Position numbers and translations under genes: made by a program. Positions 41,578-50,002 of a stretch of DNA of 54,731 nucleotides are shown here, piece after piece; position 1 is the stretch's first letter, and every line of letters begins with the position of its first letter. The notes beneath the pieces are model-generated. The model was not told the origin of the DNA and did no database searches. It saw only the letters and a list, made by a program, of their open reading frames with translations. The DNA is taken from the NCBI GenBank assembly GCA_030695565.1, contig JAUYRZ010000104.1, positions 1-54,731 on the forward strand, in the 5' to 3' direction. The DNA comes from Archangium sp. (GTDB lineage: Bacteria > Myxococcota > Myxococcia > Myxococcales > Myxococcaceae).

Positions 41578-42908
41578 AGAAGCTCCTGGTGATGGCCGTG
41601 ATCAGCGCTGCGCTCGCGTGCATCGAGTGGCCGGACGAAGAGGTCATTCGGGCGCGCCGGTGCAGTGTTGCGCCCGATGACCTGGGCTGTCCTGATCAGG
41701 TGGACAGCGGCGTGGCCGATGCGGGCACGGTCGACGCGGGGGGCGTGGACAGCGGAGTCGATGCGGGACTCGACGCAGGCACCGACGCGGGCACCGACGC
41801 GGGCACCGACGCGGGTATGGACCCGCCCCTGCAGACCGGCCCGTGGACCTTGCACTGGAGAGACGTCAGCCAGGACGAAGCGCACTTTCTCGTGGGCGGT
41901 GGCGCCGGTGGAACCCTCGTGGGCTACCGGGCGGATGCAGGGCTGATGACACTGCTTTCTCTGAACGGCACGGCACCTGTCACCCAGGCGACCACGATCC
42001 CCGGGGCGAGGCCGACTTCGGCGTATGAACGAGACGAGCGATTGGCGATCGGCCTGGCCGACGGCACGATCCGCGTCGAGCTCCACCAACCCCCTGCCTA
42101 CTCGCCGCTCACCTCGCGTGACGCCGGCTTCGTCACCACTGCGATCGACTTGTTCCCCGACATGGCGTCGCTCTCGGTCGCCGCCTACGGCGAGCTCGAT
42201 GGTGGCCTGGCGGTGAGGTCGTTCTACGCGTCGGGGACCCAGACCGGAGATCAAGGCGTCGACGTGCCCTGCACCACCACCCTGATGCGTCCCCAGCGCA
42301 TTCTCCCCATGCCTGATGCAGGGCCGGGCGTGGTGGTGGGCACGGTGGTCGGGAGCTGTGGCTTGCCCCTCTCGTTCACGGGCGCGGCCGGTGGTTTCGT
42401 GGGCTTCTTCGGTGCACCCGGGCCGAACTCCGGCTTCACCTTCAACGCACCGGTCGACTCCCCGATGGTGCTGGGACTGATCAATGATCAGATGACGCTC
42501 GCTTATCGGCCCGTCAATGGGCAGCTCGCGTTGGCGACCCTGATGAGGAATTCGGCGCCGGGAACACCGCGGACGATTCTGCGAGGCACGCTCATCCCCG
42601 TGGACATGGTCGATCTCGGTGCCGGTGGTTTTGCGCTGGTGGGGTGGGGTCGCGGGAACATCTCGATCATCGACGGCGGCAGCCCCTTCGTCGCCGACGG
42701 GCAGGACGTCTTCATCGCGCGGCTCGACCAGAATCGTGACGTGACGGAGTTGGTGGTGTTCGGTGGCCGGGGTGATCAGACCGCGGTGGGCGCCGCGGTG
42801 CTCGAGGACCGGCTGATCATCGGCGGCAGCTGCGGCGCCGACTCGGCCAGCGGGCTGTGCCTCGATGCGGGCACCGGCTGGTCGTGGGTCGCGGGCTTCA
42901 GCCGCTAG
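41574..42908 (+). CDS. Lipoprotein with Asp-Ala-Gly repeat and beta-propeller-like domain
   Basis: A 444-residue lipoprotein (MKKLLVMAVISAALACIE, lipobox ALAC). After a short Cys-containing segment comes a linker of DAGTDAG units (encoded about 41700-41820). The remaining 340 residues contain repeated beta-blade-like stretches (HFLVGGGAGGTLVGYRADAG; VTELVVFGGRGDQTAVGAAV), typical of propeller-type surface proteins. The ATGA overlap couples it to the CsgG-like gene, so the two products may work together. Its stop lies in a CTAG shared with the convergent MBOAT stop. Confidence 0.78.
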   Translation: MKKLLVMAVISAALACIEWPDEEVIRARRCSVAPDDLGCPDQVDSGVADAGTVDAGGVDSGVDAGLDAGTDAGTDAGTDAGMDPPLQTGPWTLHWRDVSQDEAHFLVGGGAGGTLVGYRADAGLMTLLSLNGTAPVTQATTIPGARPTSAYERDERLAIGLADGTIRVELHQPPAYSPLTSRDAGFVTTAIDLFPDMASLSVAAYGELDGGLAVRSFYASGTQTGDQGVDVPCTTTLMRPQRILPMPDAGPGVVVGTVVGSCGLPLSFTGAAGGFVGFFGAPGPNSGFTFNAPVDSPMVLGLINDQMTLAYRPVNGQLALATLMRNSAPGTPRTILRGTLIPVDMVDLGAGGFALVGWGRGNISIIDGGSPFVADGQDVFIARLDQNRDVTELVVFGGRGDQTAVGAAVLEDRLIIGGSCGADSASGLCLDAGTGWSWVAGFSR

Positions 42909-44272
42909 AACACGTAATAGATGAAGTCCTGCCGGGCGCTGCCGTAGGCGAGCAGCAGCCACACCATCGCCGCGGCGAGCGCGACTTCCGCCAGCGGCTT
43001 CAGCGTGTCGGCCCGCTCCGCGCGCACCAGCGAGAAGAGCGGTTTCTGCAACACGAGGAAGCCCAGCGTCATCACCGCGGTCTGGGTGGGCGTGTTGATG
43101 TCCCACGGGGCGGAGACCAGTCGCGAGAGCATGGTGCCCAACGCCGCCAGTGACGGCGCACGGAACGGAATCCACAAGAAGACGACCACGTGGAAGGTGA
43201 TCACCACGCCCAGCCACTTCGGCCAGCGCGCGCGGAACGTCTGCGTCACCAGCTCGAGCTCCATCCACGCGGCGTGCAGCACGCCCCAGATGACGTAGTT
43301 CCAGCCGGCGCCGTGCCACAACCCGCCCAGCGCCATGGTGACCAGGCGATTGAACGCCGCCCGGCCCCTGGAGACGCGGTTTCCACCGAGCGAGATGTAG
43401 AGGTAGTCACGCAACCAGACCGACAGCGTGATGTGCCAGCGCGTCCAGAAGTCGCGCAGTGACGACGCGCCGTACGGGTTCTCGAAGTTCACCGGCAAGG
43501 TGAGCCCGAAGCAGAGCGCGAGGCCCACCGCCATCGTCGAGTAGCCCCAGAAGTCGGCCAGCAGCTGCGCAGCGTACGCGTAGATGGTGAGCCAGGCGTT
43601 GTTGATGCCCAGCGTCTCGGGGAACTTCCACGCGTAGTCGACGTAGTCGCCGAGCACGTCGGCCACTCCGACTTTCAGGAAGAGCCCGCAGAGCACCAGC
43701 CACGCCCCGCGGTGAATTCGCGCGAGCTCAAATGGAACAGCCCGGTGGAGTTGAGGGAGGAACTCCTTGCCGCGCACGATGGGCCCAGCGACGAGCTGCG
43801 CGAAGAACGACTTGAAGACCGCGAACACCAGCAGGCTGCGTTCAGCGGGGATCTCTTTCCGGTACACGTCGACCAGGTACGCGATCACCTGAAAGGTGAA
43901 GAACGAGATGCCCAGCGGCATCCACGCGTCGGGTTTGGGCACCTCGAGCTCCACGCCCACCAACGCGCCGAGGCTGATCAGCTGATCAACCGCGAAGCGC
44001 CCGTACTTGAAGTACGCGAGGAACGAGAGGTTGATGGTCACGCCGAACGCGAGCAACGCCTTGCTCCGGCGCGACTCGAGCAGGCGGCCCAGCGTGTAGT
44101 TGACCGCGATGCTGCCGAGCAGCAGGAAGACCGAAGGCCAGTGTCTCCAGCCGTAGAAGACGAGCGACGAGAGGAACAACAGCTGCAACCGCACGCGGTG
44201 CCAGGGCGCGAGCCAGTAGAGCGCCACCAGCACCGTGACGCTGACCAGGAAGGTGGCGCTATGGAAGAGCAC
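42905..44272 (-). CDS. MBOAT-family O-acyltransferase (AlgI/DltB-like)
   Basis: A 455-residue polytopic membrane enzyme that moves acyl groups across the membrane for polysaccharide O-acylation. Conserved elements are TRWHITLSVWLRDYLYISLG and LVTMALGGLWHGAGWNYVIW, with the invariant His in GLWHG. The GTG at 44272 (VLFHSATFL) matches the usual N-terminus (MLFNSxxFL in AlgI) and overlaps the upstream gene by 14 nt. GGGAG lies about 9 bases upstream. The longer frame to 44353 would overlap the upstream gene much more. It works with the SGNH protein just upstream, as AlgI does with AlgJ/AlgX. Confidence 0.93.
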   Translation of the reverse strand: MLFHSATFLVSVTVLVALYWLAPWHRVRLQLLFLSSLVFYGWRHWPSVFLLLGSIAVNYTLGRLLESRRSKALLAFGVTINLSFLAYFKYGRFAVDQLISLGALVGVELEVPKPDAWMPLGISFFTFQVIAYLVDVYRKEIPAERSLLVFAVFKSFFAQLVAGPIVRGKEFLPQLHRAVPFELARIHRGAWLVLCGLFLKVGVADVLGDYVDYAWKFPETLGINNAWLTIYAYAAQLLADFWGYSTMAVGLALCFGLTLPVNFENPYGASSLRDFWTRWHITLSVWLRDYLYISLGGNRVSRGRAAFNRLVTMALGGLWHGAGWNYVIWGVLHAAWMELELVTQTFRARWPKWLGVVITFHVVVFLWIPFRAPSLAALGTMLSRLVSAPWDINTPTQTAVMTLGFLVLQKPLFSLVRAERADTLKPLAEVALAAAMVWLLLAYGSARQDFIYYVF

Positions 44273-45185
44273 GCGCGGCGTCTCCCAGGGCCTTCGAGTA
44301 CTTCGCGCGGCCGGGTGAAGAGAGGTGTTCGCCGTCGACGAACCAGCGGTCATCCACTTCGGCGCAGGTGAAGTCGAGCAGCGGCGTCACGGTGCGCAGC
44401 GCGATGGTGTGCCGGAGCCGGTTGCGCTCGGGCGTACATTCTTCAGCGCGTAAGCCCGAGCCGACCGGAGGGCCGACCAGCACCACGCGGGCGCCCTGCG
44501 CCTTCAGCGATGCGAGCGCACGTTCGTAGCCGACCAACACGCGTGCACCGTCTTCATCGAGTTCCGGCGGCTCGGGCGGCACTTCGAATCGCTGCGGCCT
44601 CCACGCAGCGTCATCGGCCACGCCTTCCGGGGGCGACGGCGGGCGGAAGGTCTCGACCAGCTGACGTGAACGAAACCATTCAGAGCCATCGAGGGAACTG
44701 GCGGCGAGCAGGCCCAGCACGCGCGGCAGGTTCTCCAGGGCGAAGGCGCGGCGCACCTGCAGGAGCGCGCTGTGCTGGTGCAACCATTCGCCGATGGGAT
44801 CTCCGGCCCAGGAGCCGGCGGCGGGCGTGCTGTCCGCATCCATCGCGGTGGGGTCGCCCTGGGGCCGGGAGAGCTCCACGAAGACCCGCTTCTGCGCGCC
44901 CAGGTGAGCGGCCTGGAACTCCAGCGTGGGCAGAGAAGAAGAAGGGGTGGCCGCTGAGAAGCCGGTGCCCAGCTGGAGCAGCGAAGGGCTGAGGCCGTCG
45001 TTGCTGCGCGAGGTGCCCAGCGCCACGAAGTCGACCGGGCCCTTCTCGTGAAGCAGGGCGAGCTTGAACCGCACCCGGTGCGCCACGGCCGCCAGCCCCT
45101 CGGGCTGCACCCGGCACAGCACCTCGAGGGCGAACAGCAGCCCCAGGACGGTGGCAGCCAGGAGCAGCAGACGACGGGACGGCAT
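44259..45185 (-). CDS. Membrane-anchored SGNH-like O-acetylation partner (DUF1574/AlgX-like)
   Basis: A 308-residue protein with an N-terminal membrane anchor (RRLLLLAATVLGLLFALEVL). The extracytoplasmic domain has an SGNH-type block I VDFVALGTSRSNDGLSPSLL (Ser in GTSR) and a C-terminal catalytic element WFVDGEHLSSPGRAKYSKAL (the DxxH of block V). This matches the AlgJ/AlgX or DUF1574 partners that receive acyl groups from an MBOAT protein and place them on an exopolysaccharide. It is upstream of and overlaps the MBOAT gene by 14 nt. The target polymer is unknown. Confidence 0.85.
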   Translation of the reverse strand: MPSRRLLLLAATVLGLLFALEVLCRVQPEGLAAVAHRVRFKLALLHEKGPVDFVALGTSRSNDGLSPSLLQLGTGFSAATPSSSLPTLEFQAAHLGAQKRVFVELSRPQGDPTAMDADSTPAAGSWAGDPIGEWLHQHSALLQVRRAFALENLPRVLGLLAASSLDGSEWFRSRQLVETFRPPSPPEGVADDAAWRPQRFEVPPEPPELDEDGARVLVGYERALASLKAQGARVVLVGPPVGSGLRAEECTPERNRLRHTIALRTVTPLLDFTCAEVDDRWFVDGEHLSSPGRAKYSKALGDAARALP

Positions 45186-45208
45186 GGCGCTGTGCCGCCT
45201 AGCACATT

Positions 45209-45250
45209 CCCCCTCTCCCTTCGGGAGGAGGGTCGGGGGTGAGGGCCTCC
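45209..45250. repeat. GC-rich intergenic palindrome between divergent genes
   Basis: Family copy CCCCCTCTCCCTTCGGGAGG, then AGGGTCGGGGGTGAGGGCCTCC. It sits 23 bases 5' of the SGNH gene start (45185) and 57 bases before the next plus-strand gene, so here it is not a simple terminator. Confidence 0.5.
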
Positions 45251-45307
45251 CTTAAAGAAGTGTTCGATCGGGATGCGGACCCCGGTTGAGCCGTTAGCTT
45301 CGGCACC

Positions 45308-45805
45308 ATGCGAGAAGAACGAAGGGTGTCGGGCAAGTTCGTGGAGTGGCTGTTCGCAACTGCCCGTGGCGCCCCGGTCTCCATCCGCCTGCGCGGAGCG
45401 GGGCTCGACCTCGACCAGCCTGCTTCCGACTACCCCGCTGAACTGCTCCCCGGTTGGCTGCAGCTGCTCTCATCCGCGCTCCACCCCGACCAACGTTCGG
45501 GCGAAGCGTTGCGCCTGACCGGTTTCGCCGCGGCCCAGGGGCGACAGACGAACGGCCGCTCGTTGCAGCAGGTGATGACCGACTTGCCCAGCAAGCTCGA
45601 GATGGTGGGCAACTTCTTCGACGTCTCGGTGAACACGCACGGAGAGCACTGCTACGTGGCGCACTTCGACGACGTGAACAGCCTGCCCACCTTCTTCCTC
45701 GGGGTGCTGCAGGGTGTGACGTCGGCTTCGACGCAGCAGCCGTACCAAGTGGTGTGGAAACCCGAAGGCCTGTCGGGCGCCCGCTACGAAGTCACGGTGC
45801 GCTGA
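45308..45805 (+). CDS. DUF2378 (TIGR02265-like) protein, second copy
   Basis: A 165-residue soluble protein. It shares the C-terminal layout of the myxobacterial DUF2378 proteins (HCYVAHFDDVNSLPTFFLGV, then LQGVTSASTQQPYQ) with the copy at 2059-2598 (PPYWVGILQGGLEVLG). The N-terminal half differs markedly, and starts REERRVSGKFVEWLFATARG. Domain boundaries and role are unknown. It is a single-gene unit between the SGNH gene and a lipoprotein gene on the other strand. Confidence 0.78.
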   Translation: MREERRVSGKFVEWLFATARGAPVSIRLRGAGLDLDQPASDYPAELLPGWLQLLSSALHPDQRSGEALRLTGFAAAQGRQTNGRSLQQVMTDLPSKLEMVGNFFDVSVNTHGEHCYVAHFDDVNSLPTFFLGVLQGVTSASTQQPYQVVWKPEGLSGARYEVTVR

Positions 45806-45838
45806 CTTCAGACCGTTCCCACTCCAGCGTGACGCTCG

Positions 45839-47938
45839 TCAAGGACACGCACCGTTCGAGGTGGCTGCCGGGCTGATCACGCTGCCCACCGCAATGCTGC
45901 AGCTCGTGGAGGCGTTGATGCGAATGACGCCCACTGCACCGCCGCCACCACCACCGCCTCGATCCGACGTGCTCGCGGGAAAGCCCGCGAGGGGGGGCGA
46001 GCCCGCCGCACCACCCGAGCCGCCGTTGCCACCACCCGGAGTGCCCATACCGCCGCCTGCTGCAGGCTGCGCGTCTTGCCGGCCATCACTGCCCGGGCTC
46101 GCGCTGCCCAACGAACCCCCTTCGCCCCCGCCGCCCCCATTGGCCACCACCCGCGCTGTGGAGCCGAGGGTCACCGTCTGGCCTTCGAAGAGCAGCGCGC
46201 CGCCGCTCCCGCCACCACCACCGCCCGCGGTTTGCGAGAGGGTGGGGCCGCCACCGCCATGGCCATAGGCCGTCACCAGGGCGTTGATGTTCACCAGGCC
46301 CACGGCTGAGATCTGCAGCGCCCCGCCACCCTGGCCGCCCGCACCACCGGAGCTGCCGCCGCTGCTGCCGCCCGCACCGCCGGTGCAACCCCCTCGCAGG
46401 GGGATGAGCGTCGGTGTTCCGTTGAGCATGCCCGCGGCCCCGCTGCCTGCATTGCCCGAGGTGCCACCCGCCCCACCCGCGGTGCCGAAACCAGCGCCTC
46501 CACCGCCGCCGTACCCCTGCCCGCTCGAAGTCCCCTTGAAGCCCTGGCCGCCGTTGCCACACGCGGGCGAGGTCGCCGCGGCGTTGTTCACGACGATTTG
46601 CCCCCCGATGGTGGCGTCGCCGAGCACCGCGAAGAGGGCCGGCCGGGCGCCCCGGATCTCGAGCGACGCGCCCAGGCTCACCGTGAAGTTGTTCACCAGG
46701 AAGAGCACCACGGGGTCGGCGCCGGCGGCTCCGTTGATCACCGTGAAAGGCGGCAGGCTCGCGCAGGAACCGCCCAGCACGCTGGGCGTGGTGGTGTCGA
46801 TCACCAGGGCGCAGGTCACCGTGAAGTCGCCCCCGGCCGTGGGCAGCTCGGCTTCGGTGAAGTTGCTCGGCTGGTAGGGGAACCGTTGCGAAGGCACGCA
46901 GGTGAAGCTCGAGTTGCAGGTGCCCGCGCCCGAACCCGCATCACAGGTGCCCGCGCGCACGGTGTACTGACACCCACCGCCGGGACCGCAGCTGCCGCTG
47001 GTCTGATGACACTGGCTGGGCGGGTTGCAGACCACCGGCGTGCCGCGGCAGCCACCGTCTCCATCGCAGGTGTCGTTGAGGGTGCAGCTCTGCCCGTCAT
47101 TGCAGGCGCCCGAAGCAAGTGGGGTGTAGCGGCAGGTGCCGGTGGGCTCCTGGCAGGTGCCTGCGCCCAGGCAGACGTTGGTCGAAGCGGGGCACGATCT
47201 CGGCATGCCGCTGCACGAACCACTCGACGCGCAGCTGTCGGTGACGGTGCAGGCAAGCCCGTCATCACAGCCGCCCACCTTCGGCCCGTACACGCAGCCG
47301 CCCGCATCGGGCATGCACGCACCTGCGGCGTTGAAGCAGAGACCCGGCGGCATGTTGCACGCGAGGTCAGCGAGCTTCTCGCAACCGCCGTCGCTCACGC
47401 AGCGTTCACCGGTGGTGCAGAGGTTCTGATCATCACAGCGGGTGCCAGAGGGACAATCGGAGTCTCCGCAGTCGATCTGTCCGTCGAGATCATTGTCGAC
47501 GCCGTCGGTGCACGACACCTCGGTCTGCGCGCGGCAGACCGCCATCAGACAGCTGCCGCCCCCCACGCAGGCCAGCCCGTCGCAGCCGGGGTCTTCACAG
47601 TCGGTGGCGCGATCGCAGTCGTCATCGATGCCGTTGGAGCAGGCCTCGACACTGCCGGGATAGACGGCCGCGTTGCCGTCGTCACAATCGGCTGGCAGCG
47701 GCACGCCGTCACCATCTCGATCCACGCCCGCATCCACCCGCCCCGCATCCACGCCGCCATCGCTGGGCGGCACACACTCGACGCCGTTGCACACGAAGCC
47801 TGCGCCGCAGTCGTCGGTGGTGACGCAGGCGAAGCGGGTGATGCGGGGGTCGAACGCGCCGCACGTGCAGCCCGCGGCGAAGAACGAAAGGGTGAGCACC
47901 CACGTGCGCCACGAGTTCACGGCCGGGGAGCGTACCAC
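45839..47938 (-). CDS. MopE-type, Cys-rich and Gly-rich surface lipoprotein
   Basis: A 699-residue lipoprotein: signal SWRTWVLTLSFFAAGCTC (lipobox AAGC). The chosen GTG at 47938 sits one base after the upstream TGA; a GTG at 47920 is an alternative. The N-terminal half has a MopE-type calcium/copper-like motif (DRDGDGVPLPADCDD; GSVEACSNGIDDDCDRATDC) and a run of Cys modules (GACNDGQSCTLNDTCDGDGG). A middle beta region (about 360-460) is followed by a long Gly/Ala/Ser-rich tail. The architecture parallels that of the giant protein at 10984-15459, so the two are likely paralogues in design. Surface metal binding is inferred. Confidence 0.83.
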   Translation of the reverse strand: MVRSPAVNSWRTWVLTLSFFAAGCTCGAFDPRITRFACVTTDDCGAGFVCNGVECVPPSDGGVDAGRVDAGVDRDGDGVPLPADCDDGNAAVYPGSVEACSNGIDDDCDRATDCEDPGCDGLACVGGGSCLMAVCRAQTEVSCTDGVDNDLDGQIDCGDSDCPSGTRCDDQNLCTTGERCVSDGGCEKLADLACNMPPGLCFNAAGACMPDAGGCVYGPKVGGCDDGLACTVTDSCASSGSCSGMPRSCPASTNVCLGAGTCQEPTGTCRYTPLASGACNDGQSCTLNDTCDGDGGCRGTPVVCNPPSQCHQTSGSCGPGGGCQYTVRAGTCDAGSGAGTCNSSFTCVPSQRFPYQPSNFTEAELPTAGGDFTVTCALVIDTTTPSVLGGSCASLPPFTVINGAAGADPVVLFLVNNFTVSLGASLEIRGARPALFAVLGDATIGGQIVVNNAAATSPACGNGGQGFKGTSSGQGYGGGGGAGFGTAGGAGGTSGNAGSGAAGMLNGTPTLIPLRGGCTGGAGGSSGGSSGGAGGQGGGALQISAVGLVNINALVTAYGHGGGGPTLSQTAGGGGGGSGGALLFEGQTVTLGSTARVVANGGGGGEGGSLGSASPGSDGRQDAQPAAGGGMGTPGGGNGGSGGAAGSPPLAGFPASTSDRGGGGGGGAVGVIRINASTSCSIAVGSVISPAATSNGACP

Positions 47939-47939
47939 C

Positions 47940-49619
47940 TCATCGCAGCGCCGCTTCGACCACGGCGAGCAACTCCCCGGGGCCGAAGGGTTTCTGGAGC
48001 ACCGGCAGCTTGCTCACCTCGACCGGCAGCCAGTTCGCGTCGAGCGGGTGGCCGGTGACGAACATCACCCGCTGGCCCTGGTTGAAGAGCCCGACCATTT
48101 CTTCCGTGGCATTGCCATCGCCCAGCACCACGTCGGAGACCACGAGGTCGAACGGGCCTTGGCTCGCTCGCAGCTCACGGGCCTGGCCGAGGCTGGAGGC
48201 CTCCACGATGGTGTAGCCGCGCGCCGAGAGGATGCGCACCAGCGTGCGGCGCACCAACGGGTCGTCTTCCACCACCAACAACCGCTGACCCCGCGGGCGC
48301 ACCGTCGGGGGCGGCGTCGGGTTGGTCAGCTGCGACGGGTCGGCCTGGGCCTGGCTCAGGTGAATGCGGAAGGTGGTGCCCGCGCCCGGCACCGAGTGCA
48401 CGGTGATGCTGCCGCCGTGTTGATGCACGATGCCTTCGACCACCGAGAGGCCCAGACCCGTGCCGCGCCCCGGCCCCTTGGTGGTGAAGAAAGGCTCGAA
48501 GATGTGGGGGAGCGTCTCGGCGGAGATGCCGGCGCCGGTGTCAGCGCATTCGATCTCCACCAGGCCCTCGGGCAGCAGCCGGGTGGTGACCTTGAAGAGG
48601 CCGCCCTGGGGCATCGCATCGCGTGCGTTGAGCGCGAGGTTGATCATCACCTGGTGCAGCTGGGTGACGTCGGCTTCCACCACGGCGCCGCCCGCGCCGG
48701 GCGCCCATTCGAGGCGCACGTGCTCTTGAAAGGTGGCGCGCAGCAGCCGCAAGGCCGAAGCCAGCGCGTCGTCGAGCACCACCCGGCGCCGCGCCAACAC
48801 CTGGCGCCTGCCGAACGCGAGCAGCGAGCGGGTCAAATCAGCGCAGCGCTCCAGGGTCTGCCGAATGATGTCGACGGCCTCGAGCTGATCAGCGGCGCTC
48901 ATCGGCGCGCCCTGCAGCTCGCCCACCGCGAAGAGCGCCGGGGTGAGCAGGTTGTTGAAGTCGTGCGCGATGCCCCCGGTGAGGCGGCCGATCGCTTCGA
49001 TCTTCTGCGCGTGCACCAGCTGCATCTGCGCCTGCTCGAGCGCCTCGACGTTCTTCTCCAGCTCTCGGGTCATTCGCAGCCGGCCGAGGGTGACCCCCAG
49101 CAACTGCGCGAACACCGACGCGGTCGACACGTCTTCGGGGGTCAGCTCGTTACCCAGCAGGAACAAGAGCGCCACCACCTGGCCGCGCTCGTCGCGCACC
49201 GCCGTGCCGATGCAGCAGCGGATCTTGAGCACGCGCGCCACCGGCCCCGCCAGCCACTTGGCGTTCGCCGGAAAGAGGGCGCTGAGCACGTCGGCCGTGT
49301 CGGTGAGCAGCCCCGTTTCGGTCTGCATCACCTTGCCGAAGAAAGGCACGTCGTCGAGCCGGGCCTTGAACTCCTTGATCCGGATCTTCGTGTGGCGCTC
49401 GACCACCTTGACGGCTTTGTCGCCGAACGAGCTCTGCACTTGCCGGGCGTATTCGCCTTCGACCGCGTAGATGCTGGCGAAGAAGCCCGCGTCGCGCAGC
49501 GACTCGGTGACGGAGTCGTAGATGCCGTCTGGCGACTCGGTTCGCGCTGCTGCCAGACCGGCCCGATTCAAACCCGCCATCACTTCGAGGCGACGCTGCT
49601 GCACTTCATCCCCCGCCAT
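47940..49619 (-). CDS. GAF-like hybrid histidine kinase
   Basis: A 559-residue soluble sensor kinase. The N-terminal 190 residues have the texture of a GAF domain (TESLRDAGFFASIYAVEGEY; CCIGTAVRDERGQVVALLFL). A coiled linker leads to HisKA with the phospho-accepting His in TGGIAHDFNNLLTPA, followed by HATPase (NLALNARDAMPQGG; DTGAGI; GRGTGLGLSVVEGIVHQHGG). A C-terminal receiver follows (RLLVVEDDPLVRRTL; Asp in FDLVVSDVVLGDG). This is the HisKA subtype typical of GAF/PAS-hybrid kinases (HDFNN box). No membrane segment is present. It precedes the Gly-rich lipoprotein with one base between stop and start, so they may be cotranscribed. Confidence 0.92.
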   Translation of the reverse strand: MAGDEVQQRRLEVMAGLNRAGLAAARTESPDGIYDSVTESLRDAGFFASIYAVEGEYARQVQSSFGDKAVKVVERHTKIRIKEFKARLDDVPFFGKVMQTETGLLTDTADVLSALFPANAKWLAGPVARVLKIRCCIGTAVRDERGQVVALLFLLGNELTPEDVSTASVFAQLLGVTLGRLRMTRELEKNVEALEQAQMQLVHAQKIEAIGRLTGGIAHDFNNLLTPALFAVGELQGAPMSAADQLEAVDIIRQTLERCADLTRSLLAFGRRQVLARRRVVLDDALASALRLLRATFQEHVRLEWAPGAGGAVVEADVTQLHQVMINLALNARDAMPQGGLFKVTTRLLPEGLVEIECADTGAGISAETLPHIFEPFFTTKGPGRGTGLGLSVVEGIVHQHGGSITVHSVPGAGTTFRIHLSQAQADPSQLTNPTPPPTVRPRGQRLLVVEDDPLVRRTLVRILSARGYTIVEASSLGQARELRASQGPFDLVVSDVVLGDGNATEEMVGLFNQGQRVMFVTGHPLDANWLPVEVSKLPVLQKPFGPGELLAVVEAALR

Positions 49620-49653
49620 GGAGGACAGCCTAGCTCACGAACCCTCGGGAAGG

Positions 49654-49893
49654 TCAGCGTCGCTCTGCGGTGTGTGCGTGCGCGATGGCGGTGCGTAAAG
49701 CCGGACCCAGGCGTGATTCGAGCAAGACCACCTTGCCGTCGTGCACCGATTTGACTGCTTCGGCCCGGATGTCGAAGTCACCCGCGTTCTCCACGTAGAT
49801 GTGGAGCCCGTGCCGCTGAATGCCTCGAACGGCGCCGAACGCCGACCCGCCTTCCTCGAGGAACACCTGATCACCGACCTGAACTCGAGCCAT
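49654..49893 (-). CDS. Small PRC-barrel/DUF2171-like protein
   Basis: A 79-residue protein. The ATG at 49893 has a strong GGAGG Shine-Dalgarno six bases upstream, which decides the start over the longer frame to 49917. The sequence ARVQVGDQVFLEEGGSAFGA, then GLHIYVENAGDFDIRAEAVK and SVHDGKVVLLE, fits a single small beta-barrel (PRC-barrel or DUF2171-like). Role unknown; it lies 35 bases upstream of the hybrid kinase gene on the same strand. Confidence 0.75.
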   Translation of the reverse strand: MARVQVGDQVFLEEGGSAFGAVRGIQRHGLHIYVENAGDFDIRAEAVKSVHDGKVVLLESRLGPALRTAIAHAHTAERR

Positions 49894-50002
49894 CACGCAC
49901 CTCCTGCCGGAATTCATATTCCTGCCGAGGTTGGGGAGAAGAAGGGGCCCCCGCCCACAAAGGCAGTCCGATACCCCGTAAATCGGGCATCATTTCGCGA
50001 CC

